From: Comamonas testosteroni
GTDB lineage: Bacteria; Pseudomonadota; Gammaproteobacteria; Burkholderiales; Burkholderiaceae_C
DNA length: 64,000 bases
NCBI RefSeq assembly: GCF_014076415.1
Contig: NZ_CP043568.1
Coordinates: 496,001 to 560,000 of the forward strand
Direction: 5' to 3'
Shown: piece after piece, positions 17,297 through 25,495 of the stretch
How the letters are laid out: every line of letters begins with the position of its first letter
Numbering within the stretch: the first letter of the stretch is position 1
Notes under the pieces: model-generated
What the model was told of the DNA's origin: nothing
Seen by the model: only the letters and a program-made list of their open reading frames with translations
Database searches by the model: none
Program-made: the position numbers and the translations under genes

Positions 17297-18325
17297 ATGT
17301 TTCGACGACCCCTGTTTGCACTGGCCGCCGTTGCCAGCCTGTGCGCCCCTGTGCTGTCCGCCCACGCCGAGGACATCACGCTCTACACCACCCGTGAACC
17401 TGCTCTGATCCAGCCCTTGCTGGCTGCCTTCACGGCGCAGACCAAGATCGGCGTGAAGACGGTGTTCGTCAAGGACGGCCTGCTGGAGCGCGTCAAAGCC
17501 GAAGGCCAGCGCTCGCCTGCCGATGTGCTGATGACGGTGGATATCGGCAATCTGCTGGATCTGGTGGACGGTGGCGTGACTCAGCCCGTCAAGTCCAGCG
17601 CGCTGGAGGCTGCCATCCCGGCCCAGTTGCGTGCCGCCGACAACCAGTGGTTCGCGCTGTCCATGCGGGCTCGCGTGCTGTATGCCGAAAAGGACATGAA
17701 GATCGGCGCCTTCCGCTATGAAGACCTGGCTAAGCCTCAGTTCAAGGGCAAGGTCTGCAGCCGTGCCGGCCAGCACCCCTACAACACGGCGCTGATTGCC
17801 GCCATGATTGCCCATGACGGCGAAGCCAAGACCGAGCAGTGGCTCAAGGGCGTCAAGGCCAATCTGGCGCGCAAGGCTACGGGCGGCGACCGCGATGTGG
17901 CACGCGACATTCTGGGTGGCATCTGCGATGTGGGTCTGGCCAACACCTATTACGTGGGCCATATGAAGGCCGCCAAGGAAGGCACGGATGCACGCAAGTG
18001 GGGCGATGCCATCAAGGTCGTCAAGCCCAGTTTCAACGATCCCAAGAGCGGCACGCATATCAATATCAGCGGCGCTTCGGTGGCCAAGCACGCTCCCAAC
18101 CGCGATCAGGCCGTGAAACTGCTGGAGTTCCTGGTCTCCGAACCGGCCCAGAATATGTACGCCCAGGCCAACTACGAACACCCTGTGCGCAAGGGCGTGG
18201 CGCTGGACCCCGTGGTGGCCCAGAGCATTGGCGAGATCAAGATCGATCCGCTGCCGCTGACCGAGATCGCCAAGCACCGCAAGGCTGCCAGCGTGCTGGT
18301 CGACAAGGTGGGATTCGACAAGTAA
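17297..18325 (+). CDS. fbpA: Ferric iron ABC transporter, periplasmic binding protein
   Basis: Binds Fe3+ in the periplasm and delivers it to the membrane permease. The start at 17297 follows CTGGAG and opens a clear signal peptide (FALAAVASLCAPVLSAHA, cleavage before EDITLYTT). Family segments include ITLYTTREPALIQPLLAAF, GLLERVKAEGQRSPADVLMTVD, and the NTYYVGHM region with the tandem tyrosines that ligate iron in FbpA-type proteins. The product is 342 residues. It is the first gene of an fbpABC-like set, with a Fur box and hairpin leader upstream. The 225-base gap before the permease gene holds a repeat element that may tune downstream expression. Confidence 0.9.
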   Translation: MFRRPLFALAAVASLCAPVLSAHAEDITLYTTREPALIQPLLAAFTAQTKIGVKTVFVKDGLLERVKAEGQRSPADVLMTVDIGNLLDLVDGGVTQPVKSSALEAAIPAQLRAADNQWFALSMRARVLYAEKDMKIGAFRYEDLAKPQFKGKVCSRAGQHPYNTALIAAMIAHDGEAKTEQWLKGVKANLARKATGGDRDVARDILGGICDVGLANTYYVGHMKAAKEGTDARKWGDAIKVVKPSFNDPKSGTHINISGASVAKHAPNRDQAVKLLEFLVSEPAQNMYAQANYEHPVRKGVALDPVVAQSIGEIKIDPLPLTEIAKHRKAASVLVDKVGFDK

Positions 18326-18450
18326 ACACCCCTGAGCGGCTTTGCCTAGGCGGCCCCGCCGCTTCCCCTCTCTCTAGGCGCTGCGTGCTAGGGGAGGGGA
18401 CGACAGCATCGCAGCGGGGCCGCCGAGGCCCTTGCTCGCTGTCCCTTGCT
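18326..18450. repeat. GC-rich intergenic inverted repeat, copy B
   Basis: CTAGGCGGCCCCGCCGC on the left pairs with GCGGGGCCGCCGAGG on the right, around an inner CCCCTCTCTCTAG/CTAGGGGAGGGG dyad. It shares blocks with copies near 0.8 and 22.1 kb. Its place between fbpA and fbpB suggests it could lower permease expression or stabilise the fbpA message. Confidence 0.7.
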
Positions 18451-18550
18451 TCGGAGCATGCCTGTTTTAGCATTGCGCTCCTGTATGAGCCCCTTCGCCG
18501 GGGCATATCTGTTTCTGGGGCGTTGGTCCTGCCGTGATCGTTTTGTCTTG

Positions 18551-20203
18551 ATGTTTTCTTATCTTCGTTCAGGGCTGAGGCCCGTCGGGCCGGTGTGGCA
18601 GGGCGCAAGCTGGTTGATTGCGCTGGGGGTGTTTGCGCCCATTGCCTCGCTGGCCTGGCTGGCGCTGGGGGCGGACTGGGCGCACTGGCAGGATCTGCTG
18701 CGCTATGTGCTGCCCGATGCCGCAGCCAACACGGCCAGGCTGCTGGGTGGGGTGGGCCTGGTGGTGCTGGTGGTGGGCACGGGCTGCGCCTGGCTGGTGA
18801 CGGCCTGTGATTTTCCGGGGCGGCGCTGGCTGCACTGGGCGCTGCTGCTGCCGCTGGCCATGCCGGCCTATATCGTGGCCTTTGCCTATCTGGATCTGCT
18901 TCACCCCATAGGCCCGGTGCAGGGCGCGCTGCGCTGGTTGCTGGGTTACGACAGCCCGCGCCAGTGGCGCCTGCCCGATCTTCGTTCCATGGGCGGTGCG
19001 ATCTTTGTGCTGGGGTTCACGCTCTACCCCTATGTGTATATGACGGCGCGGGCCATGTTCATGACCCAGCCCGCGCATCTGATGGAGGCCGCTCGCTCGC
19101 TGGGTGAGACCCGCTGGGGGGCTTTTTGGCGCGTGGCCCTGCCCATGGCGCGACCGGCGCTTGTCGTGGGGCTGAGCCTGGCCCTGCTGGAGACACTCAA
19201 CGATATCGGTGCGTCCGAGTTTCTGGGTGTGCACACGCTCACGGTGTCGATCTACACCACCTGGGTCACGCGCTCGGATCTGGCCGGTGCCGCGCAGATT
19301 GCCTGCTCCATGCTGCTGGTCGTGGTGGCCCTGGTCTGGCTGGAGCGTCAGGGCCGCAGTCGTCAGCGCTTTGGCTCTGCCCAGCGCATGCGGGCCATAG
19401 CGCCGCACCGCCTGCCCCCGGGCAGGGGCTGGCTGGCAACACTGGCCTGCAGTCTGCCGGTGCTGATCGGCTTTGCTGCGCCGGCGGCTTATCTGGCTTG
19501 GGAAAGCGGCAAGCGTTTGGTACAGGGCTCGGGCGTCTCCGAGGGACTGGTATCCAGTCTGCTCAACACGTTGGGGCTGGCGCTGGGCGTGACCGTGATC
19601 GCGGTGGCAGCGGGTCTTGTCGTGGCCTGGGCCACGCGCACCGGCATCAGCACGCGAGCGCCTTCGCGCTGGCCAGCGCAGTTGGCGGCGCTGGGCTACG
19701 CCGTGCCGGGCACGGTGCTGGCCATCGGCCTGTTGACGCCGGCGCTGGCGTTCGACGCCGGGCTGGCCCAGTTGTTCGGCATGGACGGCCTGCCGCTGAT
19801 GGGGCAGGGCATTGTGCTGGTGGCTGCCTGCGTGATTCGCTTTCTGGTCATGCCCGTGGGCGGTATCGAGGCCGGGCTGGCGCGTATCCCGCCGACGCTG
19901 GAGCAGGCCTCACGACTGCTGGGCGAAAGCCGCCTGGGCACCCTGCGCCGCGTACACCTGCCTCTGCTGCGGCCTGCCATGGCCACCAGTGCCATGCTGG
20001 TATTTGTCGACGCCATGAAGGAGCTGCCTGCCACCTTGCTGCTGCGCCCGGCCGATTTCGACACCCTGGCCACCTGGCTCTATGCCGAAGCCGCGCGCGG
20101 CACCTATGAGGAGGGCGCGATCGCCGCGCTGTGCATTGTGGTCGCGGGGCTGGTTCCCGTCATGCTGTTGGCGCGCACGCAGCTGTCGGGTGGCCAGCGA
20201 TGA
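18551..20203 (+). CDS. fbpB: Ferric iron ABC transporter, fused permease
   Basis: Inner-membrane channel of the ferric iron importer. The 550-residue product contains two homologous permease halves of about six helices each. Each half has the cytoplasmic EAA coupling motif: EAARSLGETRWGAFWRVALP near the middle and EQASRLLGESRLGTLRRVHLP near the end. ATG at 18551 is chosen because longer frames enter the repeat; its ribosome site is weak. The fused two-half form is usual for FbpB/AfuB. The ATPase gene follows after 157 bases. Confidence 0.9.
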   Translation: MFSYLRSGLRPVGPVWQGASWLIALGVFAPIASLAWLALGADWAHWQDLLRYVLPDAAANTARLLGGVGLVVLVVGTGCAWLVTACDFPGRRWLHWALLLPLAMPAYIVAFAYLDLLHPIGPVQGALRWLLGYDSPRQWRLPDLRSMGGAIFVLGFTLYPYVYMTARAMFMTQPAHLMEAARSLGETRWGAFWRVALPMARPALVVGLSLALLETLNDIGASEFLGVHTLTVSIYTTWVTRSDLAGAAQIACSMLLVVVALVWLERQGRSRQRFGSAQRMRAIAPHRLPPGRGWLATLACSLPVLIGFAAPAAYLAWESGKRLVQGSGVSEGLVSSLLNTLGLALGVTVIAVAAGLVVAWATRTGISTRAPSRWPAQLAALGYAVPGTVLAIGLLTPALAFDAGLAQLFGMDGLPLMGQGIVLVAACVIRFLVMPVGGIEAGLARIPPTLEQASRLLGESRLGTLRRVHLPLLRPAMATSAMLVFVDAMKELPATLLLRPADFDTLATWLYAEAARGTYEEGAIAALCIVVAGLVPVMLLARTQLSGGQR

Positions 20204-20211
20204 ATATGCAT

Positions 20212-20268
20212 GAAAATCGGCTCAAGCGTTTATGGGTATTGCGCAGGCAGCTATTGAATATGAATAGA
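20212..20268. repeat. AT-rich mini-repeat, copy c
   Basis: Contains CAAGCGTTTATGGGTATTGC and GCGCAGGCAGCTAT. The latter 14 bases are identical to the copy lying inside the MocR gene at 24.03 kb. It occupies the fbpB-fbpC gap. Confidence 0.65.
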
Positions 20269-20360
20269 ACTTACGCAAGCAAGAAGGCAACAACGGCCTG
20301 CCTCCCGGGGCAGTCGTCTTGCCTGAACCGGCTTTGCGTAGGTCGTGATGAAGTGATTGC

Positions 20361-21020
20361 ATGACCGCCTCTCTACAAATTGCGCAGCTGCAACTGGGCT
20401 ATGACACGCCCAAGGGCTTGCACACCGTGCTGCAGGGCTTTGATCTGCAGGTGCCTGCAGGTCACATCGCCAGCCTGCTGGGCCCTTCGGGCTGCGGCAA
20501 GACCTCCGTGCTGCGAGCGATTGCGGGCTTCGAGCCGGTGCGCGCGGGCAGTATTCATCTGGGCGAGGTATTGCTCTCCGGCCCCGGCACGCATTTGCCT
20601 CCCGAGCAGCGCCATGTGGGCATGATGTTTCAGGAGTACGGGCTGTTCCCGCATTTGACGGCAGTGCAGAACGTGGGCTTCGGCCTGCGCCGCATGGGCA
20701 AGCCAGAGCGCGACAAACGTGTGCAGGAGCTGCTTGCCGTGGTGGGACTGGCGAATTCAGGTAGCAAGTTCCCGCACGAGTTGTCCGGCGGTCAGCAGCA
20801 GCGTGTGGCGCTGGCGCGAGCCCTGGCGCCGTCCCCGGCCTTGCTGTTGCTCGACGAGCCATTTTCCAATCTCGATGCCGCCACGCGCGAGCGGCTGACG
20901 CTGGAGGTGCGCGACATTCTGCGGGCCACCGGGCAGACGGCGATTCTGGTCACGCACAACGCGCAGGAGGCCGAAACCATGGCCGACCAGATCTGCAGGA
21001 TGACGCCGGTTCAGCTCTGA
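20361..21020 (+). CDS. fbpC: Ferric iron ABC transporter, ATP-binding protein (short form)
   Basis: Energises iron uptake at the inner membrane. All ATPase motifs are intact: Walker A GPSGCGKT at 41-48, Q-loop in MMFQEYG, signature LSGGQQQR at 141-148, Walker B LLLLDEP at 161-167 and the switch histidine at 199. The protein stops at residue 219, right after the nucleotide-binding domain. Typical FbpC/AfuC proteins of about 350 residues continue into a regulatory TOBE-like domain, which is absent here with no remnant frame visible downstream. The gene ends 14 bases before the convergent PhzF gene. Confidence 0.85.
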   Translation: MTASLQIAQLQLGYDTPKGLHTVLQGFDLQVPAGHIASLLGPSGCGKTSVLRAIAGFEPVRAGSIHLGEVLLSGPGTHLPPEQRHVGMMFQEYGLFPHLTAVQNVGFGLRRMGKPERDKRVQELLAVVGLANSGSKFPHELSGGQQQRVALARALAPSPALLLLDEPFSNLDAATRERLTLEVRDILRATGQTAILVTHNAQEAETMADQICRMTPVQL

Positions 21021-21034
21021 GCCGGCCCTGAGGT

Positions 21035-22003
21035 CTAGAGCAGGACGCGGCCTGATGTGACGGTCACGGTGTGGCCGCCCACCCAGAGCTTGCCATTGGC
21101 TGCGGTCTGGACGTGAACCTGTCCATCACGTCCCACGCAAACGCCTTGCGCGGCGATATAGGGCGTCTGCAGCAGACCCTCGCCGGTCAGCCATTGGGCC
21201 AGCGCAGCATTCAGGCTGCCGGTGACAGGGTCTTCGCTCGCGGTCTCGCCGATCAGGGCGCGCACTTCGAGGCGTGGCTGGGCTGGGATCACTTTTTCTT
21301 GAACGGCTTCTTCAGCCTGCTTCGCAAAAGCGCGGGCCTCGCGGCTGGAGCGGCCAATCAGCGGGGCATCCTCTTCCTCCTCATAAATGGCCGCCAGACC
21401 GGCTTTGGCATCGAGCTTTCTGAGCGCAGCAAAATCGGGCTCCACGCCCAGCACGGTGTCCGGATGGTCAAGCAGCAGGCCTAGCCAGGGAGATCCATTG
21501 TGGAGGCTGCGCGCCATCAGCACCTGCTCTCGCGCAAGGCCCAGCGCCTGCAGCACGGGTGCCAGCTCCTCTTCGGAAATTTCCTGGGAGTCGAGCGAAG
21601 GTGCTTCGAAAAACAGAGCGCCTTGCGCATTGCAGCCAATAGCGATCAGGCCTTTTTTGCATTCCTGCAGCACCTGCTCGGGATTGCGCGGCTGCCCGCC
21701 CTGGGCCAGCCAGGCATGGCAGCTGCCCAGTGTGGGGTGGCCGGCAAAGGCCAGCTCGCCCGCAGGCGTGAAGATACGCAGCTGGTAGTCGGCTCCAGCG
21801 GCCAGCGCTTGTGCGCTGGGCTGAAGCACAAAGGTGGTTTCCGACAGATTGGTCCAGCGCGCGAAGGCCTGCATCTGGGCCTCGCTCAAGCCATCGGCCC
21901 CCAGCACCACGGCCACGGGGTTGCCGAGCAGCGCGGTGTGCGTGAACACGTCCACGGTCATATAGGGACGGGATAGAGCGGCATGGGGGGCTGGAGCAGA
22001 CAT
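21035..22003 (-). CDS. PhzF family isomerase
   Basis: Member of the PhzF/diaminopimelate-epimerase fold. PhzF itself isomerises trans-2,3-dihydro-3-hydroxyanthranilate in phenazine synthesis, but most members act on unknown substrates. The 322-residue product has LSETTFVLQP with the conserved active-site glutamate and the FAGHPTLGS signature, then the second-half GSLNAALAQWL segment. No phenazine genes are near. A charged Glu-rich insert (IYEEEEDAPLIG, then EQKV-like stretch) in the middle is not part of the standard core. It is preceded by a repeat that parts it from the aminotransferase gene. Confidence 0.85.
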   Translation of the reverse strand: MSAPAPHAALSRPYMTVDVFTHTALLGNPVAVVLGADGLSEAQMQAFARWTNLSETTFVLQPSAQALAAGADYQLRIFTPAGELAFAGHPTLGSCHAWLAQGGQPRNPEQVLQECKKGLIAIGCNAQGALFFEAPSLDSQEISEEELAPVLQALGLAREQVLMARSLHNGSPWLGLLLDHPDTVLGVEPDFAALRKLDAKAGLAAIYEEEEDAPLIGRSSREARAFAKQAEEAVQEKVIPAQPRLEVRALIGETASEDPVTGSLNAALAQWLTGEGLLQTPYIAAQGVCVGRDGQVHVQTAANGKLWVGGHTVTVTSGRVLL

Positions 22004-22079
22004 GGGCAGCGATTGTCGGCAAAAAGAAAAACCGGCGCTGCACGGAGGTTCGTGTCAGGCCGGTTGATGAGGCGCAACA

Positions 22080-22196
22080 TATGTCAAGCGGTGTCAGGGA
22101 CACCGAGGAAGCGCCGCCGCGCACCGAGGGTGTCGTCCCCCTCCCGCGAAGCGAGAGAGGGGGAAGGCGGGTAGCGCCTCAGGGGGAGCTTTCAGG
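22080..22196. repeat. GC-rich intergenic inverted repeat, copy C
   Basis: Contains GGTGTCAGGGACACCGAGG, GAGGGTGTCGTCCCCCTC and GCGCCTCAGGGGGAG, the last two nearly identical to copy A. It lies directly after the aminotransferase stop codon, consistent with a terminator role on the minus strand. Confidence 0.7.
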
Positions 22197-23375
22197 TCAG
22201 AGGCTGGCCTTGATGGCCTCGGCCAGGGACTTGATGCCGACGTTGATCTGCTCGGCAGACACCGTCACATACGACAGGCGCAGCGTGTTGTTCTGTGCAT
22301 CGCCGGCGTAGAAGGGCGCGCCGGGCACAAAAGCCATATTGCGCTCCACGGCCTTGGCCAGCAGGGCCTGGGCATCCATGCCTGCGGGCAGCCTGACCCA
22401 GAGGAACATGCCGCCCACGGGACGTGTCCACTTCACGTCGAGGCCGGCCATCTCGCGCTCCAGAGCCATCAGCATCACATCGCGCTGGGCCTTGTACATG
22501 GCGCGGATGGTGGGCACATGGCGGTCCAGGAAGCCGTCCTTGATGACTTCGGCCACCACGCGCTGGTTGAAGCTGGGGGTGTGCAGGTCGGCAGCCTGCT
22601 TGGCCTGGGTCAGCTTGCCGTACACGGACTTGGGCGCGACGATGAAGCCGATGCGCAGACCGGGGGCCAGCACCTTGGAGAACGAGCCCATGTAGATCAC
22701 GCCCTCGGGGTTGCGTGCAGCCAGGGGCAGGGGAGGCTCCTGCTCGTACCAGAGGTCACCGTAGGGGTTGTCCTCGATCAGGGGAATGTCCAGTTCCCTG
22801 GCCTTGTCGACCAGAGCCTGGCGGCGCGCATCGCTCATGGTGCGGCCGGTGGGGTTCTGGAAGTTGGGCAGCACATAGGCCAGTCGGGCCTTGTCGGCGC
22901 CGCTGCCGATCTGCTTGGCAAAGTCCTCGATCAGCATGCCTTCGTCGTCACTGTCCACGCCCACGGCCACGGGCTCCATGGGGGTGAAGGCCTGCAGGGC
23001 GCCCAGGTAGGTGGGCTTTTCGACCAGCAGACGGCTTCCCTTGTCCAGGAATACCTTGCCGATCAGGTCCAGCGCCTGCTGGCTGCCGGTGGTGATCAGG
23101 ATCTGCTCGGGATCGACGTTCCAGGGCAGGAAGTCGGCAATCGCCTGGCGCAGCGGAGCAAAGCCCTCGGTGGTCGAGTACTGCAGGGCTGCGGCACCGT
23201 CACGCTGCATCACGGTCTGGCAGGCTTCGGTGAACGCGTCCAGGGGGAAGGCCTTGGGTGAAGGCAGGCCGCCAGCCATGCTGATGATGCCGGGGCGGTC
23301 GGTCAGCTTGAGGATCTCGCGGATGGCGGAGGAATTCATCTTGGCAGCACGTTCTGCCAGCGTCCAGGTTGTCAT
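22197..23375 (-). CDS. PLP-dependent class I/II aminotransferase, LysN / 2-aminoadipate transaminase-like
   Basis: A cytoplasmic fold-type I aminotransferase of 392 residues. It shows ISMAGGLPSPKAFP at residues 30-43, ITTGSQQALDLIGK in the cofactor-phosphate region, the NPTGRTM aspartate/asparagine region, and the PLP lysine in GSFSKVLAPGLRIGF. These features match the LysN/ARO8-like subgroup, which accepts 2-aminoadipate or aromatic amino acids; the substrate is not certain. It is divergent from a MocR-type regulator that probably controls it through sites in the 383-base intergenic region. Confidence 0.88.
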   Translation of the reverse strand: MTTWTLAERAAKMNSSAIREILKLTDRPGIISMAGGLPSPKAFPLDAFTEACQTVMQRDGAAALQYSTTEGFAPLRQAIADFLPWNVDPEQILITTGSQQALDLIGKVFLDKGSRLLVEKPTYLGALQAFTPMEPVAVGVDSDDEGMLIEDFAKQIGSGADKARLAYVLPNFQNPTGRTMSDARRQALVDKARELDIPLIEDNPYGDLWYEQEPPLPLAARNPEGVIYMGSFSKVLAPGLRIGFIVAPKSVYGKLTQAKQAADLHTPSFNQRVVAEVIKDGFLDRHVPTIRAMYKAQRDVMLMALEREMAGLDVKWTRPVGGMFLWVRLPAGMDAQALLAKAVERNMAFVPGAPFYAGDAQNNTLRLSYVTVSAEQINVGIKSLAEAIKASL

Positions 23376-23758
23376 AAAACAGTACTCGATCTCTACGTTT
23401 CCAGCCCGGGCAGGGCTGGCCGGTGTGCATTCTCACGCCGTTGTCGGGCATGTGCCGGCCTGAGCTTGGGGCTCGGGATGCAATCGCTGCGGCGCGCAAA
23501 GCGCTACAGCCATGCACCAGCAGGTGGGGCTTATTGTGTCGCGACCGGTTTGCCTGTGTGGGCTCGCGGGCAATTGCGACGGTGTGGCCTGCAGCCGGTG
23601 AGGCCGCTGACCGTGGCCATAGCCCTGTGTGGAGGGCGGCCAAGAGAGGTTGATGGACTCAATATACGCTTGAGACCATTACAGTACCTATACAGACAGT
23701 CTCACAATCATGGCTTCTGTATCGGTATCTGCTTCAATACAGTTCGCAGTCCATCACC
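23376..23758. promoter_or_regulatory. Divergent control region between aminotransferase and MocR regulator
   Basis: The half near the regulator holds a dyad TGAGAC (23671-23676) and GTCTCA (23699-23704). Repeated ATACAG-type hexamers occur at 23690-23695 and 23737-23742, with the inverse CTGTAT at 23717-23722. Such repeats are what MocR-type regulators usually bind. The remaining 290 bases near the aminotransferase show nothing I can name. Confidence 0.5.
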
Positions 23759-25231
23759 ATGTCCATCTCCCTGTCCCGCCAGGCGGCCCTGACCCTGACC
23801 CAGCAACTGGCCGAGCGTCTGGCCGAGCGCATACGCACGCGGCTGCTGCCCGCTGGCGCGCGCCTGCCCTCGGTGCGTGAATGCGCGCGCCAGCAAGGCG
23901 TGAGCCCCTACACGGTGGTGGCCGCCTACGACCTGCTGCAGGCCCAGGGGCTGGTCGAGGCCAGGCCTCAGCGCGGCTTTTATGTGCGCGACATTGTGCA
24001 AAATCCGCTGAAAAATCAGGATGGTCAAGCGCAGGCAGCTATCAATGAGGGAGCGGTCAATACCCCGGTCGGCATTCCGCCTGGCACGCGCATCAACGCC
24101 ACCATGCTAATTCGCGGCATGTTTGTGGAGAGCGTGGCCGGCAAGCCCCAGCCCGGTGCCGGCGTGCTGCCTGCCGAATGGCTGGATGCCGGCTTTCTGG
24201 TGGCCGCCATGCGCAAGGTCACCAGCGGGCAGGCGCTGCGCGAATCGCTGGTGCGCTATGGCGAGCCCATGGGCGACAGCCGGTTGCGCGAGGCGCTGGC
24301 GCGGCGCCTGCAGCGCATAGGCATTGCGACGGGGACTGGCCAGATCATCACCACCCTGGGCGCGACCCAGGCGCTGGACATCGTGAGCCGGGCCCTGCTG
24401 CAGCCCGGCGATCCGGTGATGGTGGAAGAGCCGGGCTGGGCCGTGGAATATGCACGCCTGGCCGCCATGGGCATGCGCGTGCTGCCCGTGCCGCGCGGGC
24501 CCGAGGGGCCGGACATGGCGGTGATGCAGCGCTATTGCGAGACCATGGCCCCCAAGCTCTATGTGAGTGTCAGCGTGCTGCACAACCCCACGGGCTACAG
24601 CCTGAGCGCGGCCAGCGCCCATGAGGTGCTGCAGATGGCGCAGCGATACGGCTTCTATGTGGTGGAGGACGATAGCTACTGCCATATTGCGCCCGATCAC
24701 GCACCACGCGTGTCGGTGCTGGACCGGCTGCAGCGCAGCATCTACATCAGCGGCTTTGCCAAGGTGCTGGTGCCCAACTGGCGCCTGGGCTATCTGGCAG
24801 CGCCGCCCGAGCTGGTCGAGAGACTGCTGGACACCAAGCTGCTGTCCACCCTGTCCACGCCGACTCCCATGGAGCAGGCCCTGGCCCTGTGCATGGAGCA
24901 AGGCCAGCTGCGCCGCCATGCCGAGCGGCTGCGCCAGCATCTGGCCCAGGCGCGCACGCGCAGCGTGGCTCTGGCCCAGGCGGCCGGCTGTCGGTTTGTG
25001 GCCGAGCCTGCGGGCATGTTCGGCTGGGTGGATACCGGCGTGGATACCGAGGTGCTGACCCAGTTGCTGCTGGATCAGGGCTACATGATTGCCCCTGGCG
25101 CCATGTTCCATGCCAGCCGGGGCTCCAGCACCTGCATGCGCATCAACTTCGCGACCACACAGGATGCCGCCTTCTGGCGGGTCTTCGAGCGCGCCGTGGC
25201 CCAGATGCAGGCCCAGGCACAGAAGTTTTAG
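23759..25231 (+). CDS. MocR-type regulator (GntR winged helix fused to aminotransferase domain)
   Basis: A transcription factor of the MocR/GabR family, in which a PLP-binding aminotransferase domain senses an amine. The winged-helix domain covers residues 1-80 (LPAGARLPSVRECARQQGVS helix-turn-helix, then GLVEARPQRGFYVRD). The aminotransferase domain from about 140 to 490 includes ITTLGATQALDIVSR, SVLHNPTGYSLS and the PLP lysine in ISGFAKVLVPNWRLGYL. The linker is unusual: residues about 84-97 are encoded by a copy of the AT-rich mini-repeat found between genes elsewhere. The regulator is divergent from an aminotransferase gene, its probable target. Confidence 0.9.
   Translation: MSISLSRQAALTLTQQLAERLAERIRTRLLPAGARLPSVRECARQQGVSPYTVVAAYDLLQAQGLVEARPQRGFYVRDIVQNPLKNQDGQAQAAINEGAVNTPVGIPPGTRINATMLIRGMFVESVAGKPQPGAGVLPAEWLDAGFLVAAMRKVTSGQALRESLVRYGEPMGDSRLREALARRLQRIGIATGTGQIITTLGATQALDIVSRALLQPGDPVMVEEPGWAVEYARLAAMGMRVLPVPRGPEGPDMAVMQRYCETMAPKLYVSVSVLHNPTGYSLSAASAHEVLQMAQRYGFYVVEDDSYCHIAPDHAPRVSVLDRLQRSIYISGFAKVLVPNWRLGYLAAPPELVERLLDTKLLSTLSTPTPMEQALALCMEQGQLRRHAERLRQHLAQARTRSVALAQAAGCRFVAEPAGMFGWVDTGVDTEVLTQLLLDQGYMIAPGAMFHASRGSSTCMRINFATTQDAAFWRVFERAVAQMQAQAQKF
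24009..24048. repeat. AT-rich mini-repeat inside the MocR coding sequence, copy d
   Basis: GCGCAGGCAGCTATCAATGA sits in frame in the interdomain linker. It shares GCGCAGGCAGCTAT with copy c at 20.24 kb. The encoded residues (LKNQDGQAQAAINEG) are hydrophilic and would be tolerated in a linker. Confidence 0.65.
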
Positions 25232-25495
25232 AACGTGTTGACGATCTCCTCGCGCCGCGACAGAGGATTTGCGCAGCCGGCAAGGCAACGCCGCAGACCG
25301 CCCCTGACCGGGCGTCCCTGACCGGGTGTCCCTGACCGGGCGTCCGCAAAGACACTGTCCCGGAGGGTTGGAGCGAAATCGGGCGATTTCTGCGTGCTGT
25401 CTCTTGCTTGCACCCCGGTGCAAGCGGCGAGCCATCACTTCGAACTCATCCCGATTGCGCTCCAGCGCGGCTGCGTAGAGATCGTCAATACGTTC
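25231..25495. mobile_element. MITE-like element with about 18-base terminal inverted repeats
   Basis: GAACGTGTTGACGATCTC (25231-25248) is matched at 17 of 18 positions by the inverse of GAGATCGTCAATACGTTC (25478-25495). The similarity continues inward more weakly (CGC-GCCGCG). Inside are three tandem 14-base units CCCTGACCGGGCGT (25302-25343, the middle one with one change) and the dyads AAATCGGGCGATTT and CTTGCACCCCGGTGCAAG. No transposase frame and no target-site duplication is visible. It spans exactly the gap between two convergent stop codons. Confidence 0.5.

Noticed and set aside
17011..17297. Translated leader peptide using AAGGAGG at 17231
   Set aside because: No ATG or GTG is at a suitable distance; the nearest possible TTG start is too close, and the stretch is better explained as part of an RNA hairpin.
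25302..25343. CRISPR-like direct repeat
   Set aside because: Three back-to-back 14-base units without spacers are a tandem repeat, not a CRISPR array, and no cas genes are present.
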